The notes: a model not told the origin generated them from the letters alone. Shown: positions 15,244-23,965, numbered from the stretch's first letter. The stretch: DNA of 36,731 bases from Gemmataceae bacterium (GCA_019748295.1 JAIEPT010000382.1:1-36731); one strand, 5' to 3'. Made by a program: numbers and translations.

Positions 15244-18054
15244 ATGGCCTTCAATCCGTTCGAAAGCTTTCGCAAGCACCAAAAATTCGTGATGGCGGGC
15301 GTCCTGCTGATCTCCATGGTCACCTTCGTCCTCTGCTCCGGCGTAGGCAACAAAGGCAGCGAAGGCGAACTCGGCGAAATGATCCTGCGAGCCTTCCGGC
15401 CTCGCGGCGAAGTCTACGCCACTTTCAACGGCAGCAATCTCTACGTCGAAGAAGTGAACAAGCTCCGCGATCAGCGAAACCTCGCCAACACCTTCATGAC
15501 CACGGCGAAGAAAATCGCCCTCCAACGCGTCGAAAACGGCATCAAGGAAGGCAAACTCGAGCAGAAGGGGAAGGACATCCTCGATGCGATGCGCTCCGCC
15601 TTCGAGTTCCAGATGCGCCGCAAGCAGCACTTCGAGGGCGGCGTGAAGCTGCAAGACGTCCTCGACTTCAAGGCCTGGCTCGCGGAAGCTGATCGCCTCA
15701 ACATCACGATGCCGCCCCAGGTAGTGCAGAGCATGGTGTTCGCTGAACTCCTTTCCGCCCCCGATGTTCGCGATCCTTACCACTTCAATCCCAACGACTA
15801 CTTCGCCGCCCAAAACGATGCTCTCGCCCAGTATCGCCAGTTCGGCGCCCAGGGACTCACGAAGGCGCTCGGCGACGAATACCGCGTTCGCATCGCCCAG
15901 CTCGCGCTAGCCAAGGTGCAGCCGTTCCAGCTTCAGCTCGAGAGCAAGGAAGCGGGCCGCATCGTGTTCGATGCTCAGCCCCGTGCGCTGCCGACGCCCG
16001 AGGAAATGTTCCAGTTCTACCGCGAGAAGGTGAGCCCGCAGCAGGTATCCATGTTGCCCGTGCGGGCGGATGCGTTCCTCAAGGGGATCGAAGAGCCTTC
16101 CGAAGCCCAGCTCACGGCTTTGTTCAACGAAGGCCGACTCTCGAAATACGATCCGCATTCGGACAAGCCCGGCTTCGAGCAACCGCTGCGGGCGAAGTAC
16201 GCCTATGTGACCGCCGACCCCGATTCGGCCGCCTACAAGTCGCTTGCCAAGACCTTGATTTACGCCCGTGATTTCCCCGTGACGGCGTTTTCGCCGGCGG
16301 CTCCGCAGGCTTATCTCTTGCGTCTCGCGGCCGGCCCTGCGCTTCGCGAAGCGGCCCTTCAGGAAACCTACGAGCAGAAGCTGCAAAACCCGAGCTATCG
16401 TGCGCCGTCCTTGGGCAGCAGCAACCTGCCGCTCCACCTCGCGCTCTTCTATTCGTTCCAACGACCGGAAACGATGGCGACGCTGACCGCCGGACTTGCG
16501 GATCCATCGTTCGGCTTCGCCGCATTGCCGATGATCGCGGCACCGGATCTGAAGACGAATGCCGCGGCCATTCAGTCCGCCGTCGTCGTCGAGGCGAAGC
16601 GGCGCGTGCCGGCTTACGCGACTCTTGTCGCCAGCAGCACCTCGTCCCCCTTCACCTACCTTGCTCTCAACGAAGCCATTGAGGAGGACCGGTCGCGTCC
16701 CTTCCTTCCGCTCGACATCGTTCGCGATAAGGTCGAGAAGGTGCAGGAACGGAGCATCGCGATCCGCTATGCGGTGGAGACGATCGTCGATCTTCGCCGC
16801 AAGATCGAGGCGCTGCCGCAGCAGAACAACAAGGCTCAGCTCGAACGAGCATTAGCCCCCTACATCGCCGACAATCGCGTCGAACTGAAGCAGACGGAAA
16901 AGGGCTATTCGCGTTACGAAATCGCGAACGCCAAGGAACTCGAACCGCTGCAGAAGGCGTTCGAGAAGGAAGTCGATCGCATCAACATCATCGAAGGCCG
17001 CGGCATGCTCAGCGCCACGGGCCAGATCAACGCTCCGATCGAGAAGGGAGACTTCTGGAAGCTGTTCTTCGACAGCAGCGAGCGTTTTTCGGTGGCTGGC
17101 GCCCCTTACGGCCCCAAGCCGTTTCCGCCGGATCTTTCCCCGGCTCAAGCATACATTCGCAACAAGGCGGCCTTCGAGCAGAACGCCATGATGCGGGGCT
17201 TCGACCCGGCCCTCACCCAATCGGTGGTGACGGTTCTCGAACGGAACGACGAATCGCAACTCCGCATTCCGACGATCGCGTTCGCGGAAAAGCCGTTCCT
17301 GCTTTGGAAGGTTGAGGAACAACGGCCTTACTTCCCCGAAACGCTCGCCGAAGCCAAGGATCAGGTCACGCAAGCGTGGAAGTTGATTCGCGCCCGCGAC
17401 CTCAAGGCTCTCCCCTTCGCCGAGAAAATCGCCCGCGAACTGATCGCCGGCAACCAGCAGCTCATCAAGACTCGCCTCGATCAGGAAGCCGCCCAACTCG
17501 GCGCCAAGACGGCCACGCTCGGCGTTGCCGACTACACGCCCGGCCCGGCCGGCTCGCTGGAGCCGTTTCGCCTTCAAAAGGGATTGCTCGACGATCCTCG
17601 GGACGACATCGCCAACCATATTCTCGCGGTGATCGATCTGAAGAAGCCGCTCGAATACGGCATTCCCGCTGTGGACGCCCTTAACAAGAGCCTCTACGAC
17701 GTCGTTTCGACTCGCGAAAAAGAACCTCGCGGCAAGTTCGTGCAGATCATCCCGAACAAGCCGCGCACGGTCTACTACGTGGTCGCGAGTCAGCCGGCCG
17801 AGAGCTTCGGCGAGCAGTTTGCCGCGTTCCGCGAATCAATGTCGCGTCTCCCCTTCATGGCTCAGTTCGCCCGTCAAAACGGCGGCCAGGGCCTGCCCCG
17901 CGAACTCACCACGCGGGCCATGGAATCCGAAGGCAAGGAAGTCTACGACGCGATCCTCGATCAGCTTCGCAAGAACTACCGCGTGAAGATCGAAGCCAGC
18001 GAAAAAACCCGCAGCACCTTCGACGCCGACAACACTGGCGGCGGCGGCGCGTAA
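15244..18054 (+). CDS. PpiD/SurA-like membrane-anchored periplasmic protein
   Basis: 936 residues. A short cytoplasmic N-terminus (FNPFESFRKHQKF) is followed by one transmembrane helix (about 16-33, VMAGVLLISMVTFVLCSG), then a very long helical, charged extracytoplasmic region. The N-terminal layout and helical segments such as QMRRKQHFEGGVKLQDVLDF resemble SurA/PpiD chaperone N-domains, and FLLWKVEEQRPYFPETLAEAKDQV resembles their C-terminal helices, but no clear parvulin isomerase domain is visible. A periplasmic folding factor or anchored scaffold is the best guess. A GAGG lies 8-9 bp before ATG 15244. The sequence ends in a glycine run (TGGGGA). Confidence 0.6.
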   Translation: MAFNPFESFRKHQKFVMAGVLLISMVTFVLCSGVGNKGSEGELGEMILRAFRPRGEVYATFNGSNLYVEEVNKLRDQRNLANTFMTTAKKIALQRVENGIKEGKLEQKGKDILDAMRSAFEFQMRRKQHFEGGVKLQDVLDFKAWLAEADRLNITMPPQVVQSMVFAELLSAPDVRDPYHFNPNDYFAAQNDALAQYRQFGAQGLTKALGDEYRVRIAQLALAKVQPFQLQLESKEAGRIVFDAQPRALPTPEEMFQFYREKVSPQQVSMLPVRADAFLKGIEEPSEAQLTALFNEGRLSKYDPHSDKPGFEQPLRAKYAYVTADPDSAAYKSLAKTLIYARDFPVTAFSPAAPQAYLLRLAAGPALREAALQETYEQKLQNPSYRAPSLGSSNLPLHLALFYSFQRPETMATLTAGLADPSFGFAALPMIAAPDLKTNAAAIQSAVVVEAKRRVPAYATLVASSTSSPFTYLALNEAIEEDRSRPFLPLDIVRDKVEKVQERSIAIRYAVETIVDLRRKIEALPQQNNKAQLERALAPYIADNRVELKQTEKGYSRYEIANAKELEPLQKAFEKEVDRINIIEGRGMLSATGQINAPIEKGDFWKLFFDSSERFSVAGAPYGPKPFPPDLSPAQAYIRNKAAFEQNAMMRGFDPALTQSVVTVLERNDESQLRIPTIAFAEKPFLLWKVEEQRPYFPETLAEAKDQVTQAWKLIRARDLKALPFAEKIARELIAGNQQLIKTRLDQEAAQLGAKTATLGVADYTPGPAGSLEPFRLQKGLLDDPRDDIANHILAVIDLKKPLEYGIPAVDALNKSLYDVVSTREKEPRGKFVQIIPNKPRTVYYVVASQPAESFGEQFAAFRESMSRLPFMAQFARQNGGQGLPRELTTRAMESEGKEVYDAILDQLRKNYRVKIEASEKTRSTFDADNTGGGGA

Positions 18055-18121
18055 GCGCGAGAGAGTTGATTCGAGAAAGTAGAGAGTAGAGAAGACAGGT
18101 TTTCCCGGAGACGCCCTCTCG

Positions 18122-18703
18122 ATGACCCCGACGCTTGCCGCCGTCATTGCCGTCGCCGCATGCCTGGGCGTCTTTCTCCTTTATATCCTCGTGGTATCCG
18201 GAGGCAGTATCGGTCGATTCTTCGAGTCGCGCCGCCTCGCCAATCGCTGGCTCAAGGATCCCGTTTTCGCTGCCAAGGTCGATGCCCTCGGCGGCCCACC
18301 CGTGAAACCGACGCCGCCCAAACCGTCCGGCGAACCGCTTCGCTTGCTGGCTCTTCTGCAACGCGAAGGACGCCTTCTCGATTTCCTCCTCGAAGACATC
18401 CAGGCGTATCCCAACGATCAAATCGGAGTCGCCGTCCGCGACATCCACGCGAATTGCCGCAAAGCGATCCAGGATCATCTGACGCTCGAACCCGTCATCG
18501 CGAAAGAAGAAGGCGCCCCGGTCGATATCCCCGCCGGCTTCGATCCCAGCGCCATCCGCCTCACCGGCAACGTGACCGGCATTCCCCCCTTCCGCGGCGC
18601 CCTCACCCATCACGGCTGGCGCGTCAAGGACCTCAAGCTCGCGAAACCGCCCGAAGGCCAAGACGAGTTCGTCGTCCAACCCGCCGAAGTCGAACTGTCG
18701 TAA
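18122..18703 (+). CDS. DUF2760 family membrane-anchored protein
   Basis: 193 residues. A transmembrane helix lies at about 4-27 (LAAVIAVAACLGVFLLYILVV), then a short linker and a DUF2760 domain: LRLLALLQREGRLLDFLLEDI, DQIGVAVRDIHANCRKAI, PVIAKEEGAPVDIPAGFDPS, AIRLTGNVTGIPPFRGALTH and HGWRVKDLKL. The function of DUF2760 is unknown; in other bacteria it is often next to Hsp70-like genes, which is not the case here. It follows the PpiD/SurA-like gene by 67 bp on the same strand and may be co-transcribed. The ribosome-binding site is weak (GGAG about 13 bp upstream). Confidence 0.8.
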   Translation: MTPTLAAVIAVAACLGVFLLYILVVSGGSIGRFFESRRLANRWLKDPVFAAKVDALGGPPVKPTPPKPSGEPLRLLALLQREGRLLDFLLEDIQAYPNDQIGVAVRDIHANCRKAIQDHLTLEPVIAKEEGAPVDIPAGFDPSAIRLTGNVTGIPPFRGALTHHGWRVKDLKLAKPPEGQDEFVVQPAEVELS

Positions 18704-18717
18704 ACCCACTGCGGGAC

Positions 18718-18924
18718 GCGCTGTAGGGAACGCCCTCCGTGGCGTTCCGCGGGACGGGACGCGCACATCCCCTTTGTTCTTCTCGCAGGTCTTCCGCTTG
18801 CGGCTTAGCGTTCGCTTGAACAATCCGGATCGCTAAGCCGCAAGCGGGGATCGCGGATTGTGGACACTCGGGGATGTACGCGCCCGGTCTTGCGGAACGC
18901 CACGGAGGGCGTTCCCTACAGCGC
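18718..18924. repeat. Nested palindrome element, copy 1 (upstream of ilvC)
   Basis: Outer arms 18718-18750 and 18892-18924 are perfectly complementary over 33 bp (core GGGAACGCCCTCCGTGGCGT). Inner arms CCGCTTGCGGCTTAGCG (18794-18810) and complement (18831-18847) form a second hairpin. The element lies 100 bp before the ilvC start and makes an open frame that falsely extends ilvC upstream (reading RNATEGVPY). Copies: 27177-27375 and 34997-35193. Confidence 0.85.
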
Positions 18925-19024
18925 ATCATGTTGTCGCAAGGTCCCTCATTCGCTGGCGTTTTCCGCGGCTTTTCCTAAAATCCCCGTTCCCACGGTGAAT
19001 GAAACCTCTGAAGGAAGTCCGTCC

Positions 19025-20086
19025 ATGCGCAAGATCAAGATCGGCAACATCGAAGAGAACGTCGTCGAACGGGCCGATTATCCCGCCGAGAAAATCAAGT
19101 CCATCCTCAAGGACGAAACCGTCGCCATCCTCGGCTACGGCGTCCAGGGCCGCGGCCAATCGCTCAACCTCAAGGACAACGGCGTCAACGTCATCATCGG
19201 TCTGCGCCAGGGCGGTCGTGGGTGGGATCTCGCCCTGCAGGACGGCTGGGTTCCCGGCAAAACCCTCTTCTCGATGGAAGAATCCGCCCAGAAGGGCACG
19301 GTCATCCAGTACCTGCTCTCCGATGCAGGCCAAAAGGAATACTGGCCCACGCTGAAGCCGCTGCTCACCAAGGGCAAGGCCCTCTACTTCTCGCACGGCT
19401 TCTCCATCGTCTTCAAGGAACAGACCGGCGTGGTTCCGCCGCCGGACATCGACGTCGTCCTCGTCGCCCCGAAGGGCTCGGGCACCACGGTTCGCCGACT
19501 CTTCCTCGAAGGCCGCGGCATCAACAGCAGCTTCGCCGTCCACCAGGATGCGACGGGCCGCGCGAACGACCGCTGCCTCGCCCTCGGCGTCGCCATCGGC
19601 TCGGGCTACCTTTTCGAGACCACCTTCCAGAAGGAAGTCGTCTCCGACCTCACCGGCGAACGCGGCGTACTCATGGGAGCCATCTACGGCCTGTGGCTCG
19701 CCCAGTACGAAGTGCTCCGCGAACACGGCCATTCGCCTTCGGAAGCGTTCAACGAAACGGTGGAAGAAGCAACCCAGAGCCTCTACCCGCTGATTGCCGA
19801 GAACGGCATGGACTGGATGTACGCCAACTGCTCCGCCACCGCCCAGCGCGGCGCCCTCGATTGGTACAAGCGATTCCGCGACTGCTCCAAGCCGGTCTTT
19901 GAGCAGCTTTATCAAAACGTCGCCAATGGCAACGAAACCAAGCGAGTGCTGGAGGCGAACAGCCGCAAGGATTACCGCGAACAGCTCGAGAAGGAGCTGA
20001 AGGAAATCGCCGCCAGCGAAATGTGGGAAGCCGGCGCCGTCGTCCGCTCGTTGCGTCCGGAGCGGGCTTCGAAGTCGAAGGGTTAG
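19025..20086 (+). CDS. ilvC: Ketol-acid reductoisomerase (NADP+), short fungal-like type
   Basis: 353 residues. Second step of valine/isoleucine synthesis: Mg-dependent alkyl migration and NADPH reduction of acetolactate or acetohydroxybutyrate. The Rossmann motif is GYGVQGRGQSLNL (about 37-49), the active-site His is in YFSHGF (H124), and metal ligands D208 and E212 (SDLTGERG) plus the EAFNETVEEATQSLYPLI region lie in the knotted domain. AAGGAAG at 19011-19017 sets the start at 19025; the longer frame runs into a repeat. From memory, DNGVNVIIGLRQGG, DGWVPGKTLF and APKGSGTTVRRLF read much more like fungal mitochondrial Ilv5 than like E. coli IlvC, a form also known in some bacteria. No ilvB/ilvN neighbours are present. 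Confidence 0.95.
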   Translation: MRKIKIGNIEENVVERADYPAEKIKSILKDETVAILGYGVQGRGQSLNLKDNGVNVIIGLRQGGRGWDLALQDGWVPGKTLFSMEESAQKGTVIQYLLSDAGQKEYWPTLKPLLTKGKALYFSHGFSIVFKEQTGVVPPPDIDVVLVAPKGSGTTVRRLFLEGRGINSSFAVHQDATGRANDRCLALGVAIGSGYLFETTFQKEVVSDLTGERGVLMGAIYGLWLAQYEVLREHGHSPSEAFNETVEEATQSLYPLIAENGMDWMYANCSATAQRGALDWYKRFRDCSKPVFEQLYQNVANGNETKRVLEANSRKDYREQLEKELKEIAASEMWEAGAVVRSLRPERASKSKG

Positions 20087-20107
20087 AATTGTCTGACGAG
20101 CCACGAA

Positions 20108-20140
20108 GAGGCCGCGTGGAAATGCCACGCGGTCTCTTTC
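20108..20140 (+). terminator. Rho-independent terminator after ilvC
   Basis: GAGGCCGCGTGG (20108-20119), a 5-nt loop, and CCACGCGGTCTC (20125-20136) form a strong 12-bp stem followed by TTTCTGTT, 21 bp past the ilvC stop. Confidence 0.75.
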
Positions 20141-20175
20141 TGTTCCAGTTGCCACGACGTGTTCGCAGATGTTTG

Positions 20176-20763
20176 CTAGGCAATCTTCAGAAGGCGACAC
20201 GTTTCTTGATAACTGGGTTCCAGCGGAAGTTCGATGTGCAGTTCCGGCGACAACCAAATGGGAAGCGTCGGCAGCGGTTTGCCGACGGCCAGCGGAAAAA
20301 ACCAAGCATCAAGCATCGTGCTTTTCCTCTTTGGCTTTCGGCCTCGCAGCGACACGACATACACGATGGGCATCGATTCGCTGAGCTGCGGGTCGGACAG
20401 GCCGAGACGGGCGAGCAACTCGACATACAGATTGGATTGTCGCGAGGTGACGATATCGACGATCGCCACGCAAACATCCTGCCGTAACAAGGCAGCCGCC
20501 TTGCTGACGAATTGGTCGCGCGTCTCCGGCCGATCCTTATTCGCCGGGCTCACGATCTCGATCGCGGCAACCAAGGTCCGCTCCCGCTCGGCATCGTGGA
20601 TGCGAACCTCGTATTCATCCAAGGTGGAGAGGTCGGCGGGAATGGTAAACGGGGGAGCAAGCGTAGCCGTACCCCCTTCGCGTTCCATGCCGACCCGCGG
20701 GCGGTCGTCGTTCTCGAGCATCGAGACATCGACTTCGAACGGCGCCGGATGATAGACCTGAGG
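20176..20763 (-). pseudogene. DUF4058 family gene, 5' end replaced by a REP composite
   Basis: The readable part (about 195 residues) is a DUF4058 C-terminal region: PFEVDVSMLEN, YEVRIHDAERERTLVAAIEI, VSPANKDRPETRDQF, QSNLYVELLARLGL and TLPIWLSPELHIELPLEPSY. Family members known to me carry some 60-80 further N-terminal residues before the EVDV segment; here the frame instead runs into the REP composite at 20764 and continues open through it to 21036. Either the gene is a truncated pseudogene or it is expressed as a REP-fused protein or from an internal start (ATG 20721 or 20688). DUF4058 proteins are numerous in planctomycetes; function unknown. Confidence 0.75.
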
Positions 20764-21045
20764 CAGCTGAAGCCGAACCGCGAGAAGGGCCGTGAACGGC
20801 CCTCGCCGTAGAAACAAGATTCGGCCCGGAAAACCCGCCGTCAACGGCGGGCCTGGACGCTTCGCGAAAGCCCCGTGAACGGGGCTCGGCCTGCGAATGA
20901 GGTCCACCGAGAAGTTATCGTTCCGCCGTCCGAACACACGAACGCCGCGAAGAACGCCACGCCCAGACTGAGCCCCGTTCAACGGGGCTGGGAAGCAGAT
21001 TACGTCCGTCTCATCTTTTCTTCGGCAGTTGTGCACAGCGGAGAG
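20764..21045. repeat. REP composite, copy 3
   Basis: Same modules as 1981-2505: AGCTGAAGCCGAACCGCGAG (20765-20784), hairpin 20786-20803, hairpin 20834-20851 (CCCGCCGTCAACGGCGGG), hairpin 20869-20886 (AGCCCCGTGAACGGGGCT), a linker 20887-20970 that is the diverged reverse complement of 2104-2187, hairpin 20971-20989 and a tail (GGGAAGCAGAT..., to GTTGTGCACAGCGGAG at about 21045) matching 2450-2505. No transposase is present. Confidence 0.8.
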
Positions 21046-21095
21046 GAGAAGGTTTGCAGGTTTGCAGCGTTTGCAGCCACCTTACCAAAACACGA

Positions 21096-21138
21096 CGGCG
21101 GCGAGTTTTGTCCCCGAAGGGGGGTCAACTCACCGCCG
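21096..21138 (-). terminator. Hairpin downstream of the four-TM protein gene
   Basis: CGGCGGCGAGTT and AACTCACCGCCG pair with one bulge around an inner GTCCCC/GGGG region. It lies 24 bp beyond the minus-strand stop at 21163. Just outside it, GTTTGCAG-like units repeat three times (21051-21076). Confidence 0.5.
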
Positions 21139-21162
21139 ATTTGTTTCAGAGATCGTTCGAGG

Positions 21163-21840
21163 TTACATCATAGGCCGCGGGTTCATGCGGACGAGGCGGA
21201 AGGTCGGGCCGGCGCCGACGTAGGCTCCAAGAGCAGCGCACAGCATCGAGAGCCAGGTGCCGCCGAAGACGTACCACGCGGTTCGTTTGGCGCCTTGTTG
21301 AATTTGTTCGCGGGTTTGCGGATCTTGTGCCTTGTTGGCGACATCGGTTGCCGCTTGCTTGCGCCACTGGTCCAGTTGCTCGGGGTTGACGCCTGCGTCA
21401 CGTGCGGCTTGCTGCCAATCCGAACGCGAAGTGTTCTGCGCAACCGTCGTCATATCCATAAGGCCGTTGTAGCCGGCGCGGATGCCGGAAGCGGTCATCA
21501 TGATGAGCACGCCTGTGACGAACGCCCACATGATCACGCCGTAGACGCAGGCTTCCACTTTGTTCTCGCCGACGGTGAATAGGCTCGTCACCAAGCCGCC
21601 GACGAAAAAGGAAGCGGCAACGACGATGACCGCCCAGATGAGAGCAGTGTTCCTCAAGGTGTCGGATTGCACGTTGTCGCTCATTTGCAAGCCGACCGCG
21701 GCGCCGAGGACGGTCAGCAACACGTGCATTGCCAAGGCCAAAAAGCTGCCGGCGAGGATCGCACCCCAACTGATGCGGGAACCGACGGAGACAAGATCTT
21801 CCGCCTGAGGCGAGTCGCCATGGGTCGTTGCAGTTGCCAT
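21163..21840 (-). CDS. Four-TM integral membrane protein, unknown
   Basis: 225 residues with a short hydrophilic N-terminus and four predicted membrane segments: about 24-50 (ISWGAILAGSFLALAMHVLL), 66-90 (ALIWAVIVVAASFFVGGLV), 97-118 (VYGVIMWAFVTGVLIMMTAS) and about 190-213 (VFGGTWLSMLCAALGAYVGA). The loop between segments 3 and 4 (about 125-185) is hydrophilic and helical. A strong GGAGG lies 8 bp before the ATG. Resembles small uncharacterised membrane proteins; no transporter motif is visible. It follows the 46-residue membrane protein gene at 21889-22029 by 48 bp and is probably in one transcript with it. Confidence 0.75.
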   Translation of the reverse strand: MATATTHGDSPQAEDLVSVGSRISWGAILAGSFLALAMHVLLTVLGAAVGLQMSDNVQSDTLRNTALIWAVIVVAASFFVGGLVTSLFTVGENKVEACVYGVIMWAFVTGVLIMMTASGIRAGYNGLMDMTTVAQNTSRSDWQQAARDAGVNPEQLDQWRKQAATDVANKAQDPQTREQIQQGAKRTAWYVFGGTWLSMLCAALGAYVGAGPTFRLVRMNPRPMM

Positions 21841-21888
21841 TGAAACCTCCGAAGAGAAAGAGACGCGTCCCAGTCGGCAAAATGCCGG

Positions 21889-22029
21889 CTAGCGACCGCA
21901 ACCGCCAAAGAGGAACGCCAGGAGAACGAAGGGGAGCGGCAGGCCGAGCAGCATGGCGGCGAGGCCCCAGCGAAGGTTTCCGAGACGCTGCATGGTGGTG
22001 CCGAAGAAGCGGGAACGAATCAGGTACAT
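21889..22029 (-). CDS. Small single-TM protein (46 residues)
   Basis: 46 residues: a basic N-terminus (MYLIRSRFFGTTMQRLGNLR) and one hydrophobic segment (about 22-42, GLAAMLLGLPLPFVLLAFLF), ending in a Gly-Cys tail (GGCGR). AGGAG sits 5 bp before ATG 22029, and the four-TM protein gene follows 48 bp downstream, so this is likely the first gene of a two-gene operon. It is below usual annotation size. Function unknown. Confidence 0.6.
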   Translation of the reverse strand: MYLIRSRFFGTTMQRLGNLRWGLAAMLLGLPLPFVLLAFLFGGCGR

Positions 22030-22412
22030 GGCAATCTCCTGCGAGAGGGCTTTTCTTGATTGGTAATCCGGTCGAAACGGATCAAACGCAAAGACGATGC
22101 CAAAAACGCCCTGTAGTCGAAACGCCCCACGAATGTCCGGTCCGCGTGCTGTGGCGGCGTTCAAACAGCCGAAATTCGCCCCTTAATTCGCCCCTTTCGT
22201 GGGCAATTCGTTTCGCAATCAGAGAGAAAAGGGGGCGTTGAATCGCAAGCGACGAATTGGCGAACTGGACGGAGCGTGACGGCTGCCGTCAAAATCGGCT
22301 TGGGCCGCAAAAAGAGCAAAGTCCGAAAAGTCGGCTGGTCGATGTATGGCGTGTGCAGGGCAAGGTGCGTTTCGCTCTTCGGAAACGCGTGCCCGCCGGA
22401 GGAATCGCCGCA
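22030..22412. other. Divergent intergenic region, no gene seen
   Basis: 383 bp separating the two-gene membrane-protein operon (minus) from the BBP7 gene (plus); it must hold promoters for both. A direct repeat AATTCGCCCCTT occurs at about 22174-22197. The BBP7 frame is open upstream to 22257, but without a good start signal. No convincing promoter pair was identified. Confidence 0.5.
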
Positions 22413-23900
22413 ATGGGCGCACGCGCTTGGATCGCCTGGACCGTCGCGATGGCTTTGGCCTCGCCGTGCCTGGCCCAGGATGCGCGCCCGCCGGATGACG
22501 GAACCGTCCTTGAGTTCCGCAGCGCCAAGCCGGTTGCCCCGGCGCCAAGACCCCCGACCCCGCAACCCACCCCCGTCGCGCGAACGTTCGCCAATGCGAT
22601 GCCGACGATCCACGTCGGCAGGCCGCAGCCGTTGCCGCATTTCGGAATGGAAGAAAGTCAGGATGAACCCGGACAGCCGCCGCGTCCGGCGCCGATCACT
22701 CCGCCGCCGCTTGCCGGCGACCCGCCGCGATTTCGAACCGGCGTCGTGCCTCAGGCTCCCGTCAGCACCCCCGTGCTGGTCGAATCGAATGCGCCCATCG
22801 CCGAGTGGGCCTCATCGCTGAATCGGCCCGCCGCCATGGCGAATCCCTTCTGGGTTCGCGGCGAATACTGGCTGGGTTGGATCGAAGGGATGCAATTGCC
22901 GGCCCTCGTCACCACAAGCACGCCGGGCACGCCCCGCGCCTCGGCGGGTCTTTTGGGCAATCCCAATACCGAGTTCGTCATCGCCGGCAGTGCCGCAGGT
23001 GGAACCCGCTCCGGCTTCAAGTTCGACACCGGCTTCTGGTTCCCTCGCAACGATCAACTTGGCCTTGAAGCCGGCGTCTCGATGCTGGAGAGCCGAACCA
23101 CGATCTTCGGGGCCCGTTCCGACGGAACGCAGATCCTCGCTCGCCCGTTTTTCGACATCGTCAACACGACCCAGCAGGCCATCCTCGTCGGCTTCCCCGG
23201 CGTCTCCGCGGGGCGCATCGACGTGTCGGCAACCTCCGGCAACTTCTACGAAGGGCATCTCGACCTGATCGAACGCACCGTGGACAACGGCAGCTTCCGT
23301 GCGGAATCGATCCTGGGCTATCGCTTTTACCGATACGACGAACGCGTTACGATCCAGCAGGTCGCGTTGCCGCAGGAAGCTGCCTTCATCCCGGGAACGG
23401 TGATTCAATCGTTCGACGACTTCCGCACGCGGAACGAGTTCCACGGCGTCGATATGGGCGTGCGATTCCGATTTCTCTTGAGCGAAGATTGGTCCCTCGG
23501 CCTGCTCGCCAAAGTCGCCGTGGGCCGAGTTTCGCGCGAAGTCGATGTTGCAGGCGGCCAGCAAGCGTTCGTTCCCGGCCAGACTGCGGTCGTTCAGCAA
23601 GGGGGCGTTCTCGCTCTGACCAGCAACATCGGGTCACGCGGCAAAACGGACTGGTCCGTGCTCCCCGAGTTCGGCGTCAACCTCGGCTATCAGATGACCT
23701 CGAACTTGCGATTCACGCTCGGCTATTCGCTCCTGGTGATGCAGGGCATTTCCCGGGCATCCGATCAGATCGACGTCAACGTGAACCCCGCGCTGCTCCC
23801 GCCATCCGCAGGAACCGCCCCCGCATTCCCCGGCCCGCTTCTGCGCCGCGACGACGTGTGGATTCAGGGCCTGCGATTCGGGCTCGAATACGAGTTTTAG
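22413..23900 (+). CDS. BBP7-family outer membrane beta-barrel protein
   Basis: 495 residues. Signal peptide about 1-22 (MGARAWIAWTVAMALASPCLAQ), a Pro-rich unstructured stretch (about 23-110), then a beta-barrel region typical of planctomycete BBP7 proteins: WVRGEYWLGWIEGMQLPAL, VTTSTPGTPRASAGLLG, GFKFDTGFWFPRNDQLGLEA, EGHLDLIERTVDNG, ESILGYRFYRYDERV and a C-terminal strand ending in aromatic F (LRFGLEYEF), as usual for outer membrane insertion. Role unknown, presumably porin-like or structural. GGAGGA at 22398-22403 fixes ATG 22413; upstream in-frame codons to 22257 are not needed. Confidence 0.85.
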   Translation: MGARAWIAWTVAMALASPCLAQDARPPDDGTVLEFRSAKPVAPAPRPPTPQPTPVARTFANAMPTIHVGRPQPLPHFGMEESQDEPGQPPRPAPITPPPLAGDPPRFRTGVVPQAPVSTPVLVESNAPIAEWASSLNRPAAMANPFWVRGEYWLGWIEGMQLPALVTTSTPGTPRASAGLLGNPNTEFVIAGSAAGGTRSGFKFDTGFWFPRNDQLGLEAGVSMLESRTTIFGARSDGTQILARPFFDIVNTTQQAILVGFPGVSAGRIDVSATSGNFYEGHLDLIERTVDNGSFRAESILGYRFYRYDERVTIQQVALPQEAAFIPGTVIQSFDDFRTRNEFHGVDMGVRFRFLLSEDWSLGLLAKVAVGRVSREVDVAGGQQAFVPGQTAVVQQGGVLALTSNIGSRGKTDWSVLPEFGVNLGYQMTSNLRFTLGYSLLVMQGISRASDQIDVNVNPALLPPSAGTAPAFPGPLLRRDDVWIQGLRFGLEYEF

Positions 23901-23906
23901 TCCTGG

Positions 23907-23934
23907 CTCCCCTCTCCCCTTTGGGGTGAGGGGA
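23907..23934 (+). terminator. Hairpin after the BBP7 gene
   Basis: CTCCCCTCTCCCC (23907-23919) and GGGGTGAGGGGAG (23922-23934), with one mismatch pair and a 2-3 nt loop, start 6 bp after the stop codon. Position suggests a terminator. Confidence 0.55.
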
Positions 23935-23965
23935 GAGAGCGGTGCATCCTCTTCATTTGATGCGA

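Noticed and set aside
18860..19024. N-terminal extension of IlvC
   Set aside because: It is read from the nested palindrome (same RNATEGVPY peptide as at other copies), and a strong ribosome site precedes ATG 19025.
18926..20305. A 459-codon minus-strand ORF over ilvC
   Set aside because: Shadow of ilvC; its composition mirrors the antisense of the enzyme.
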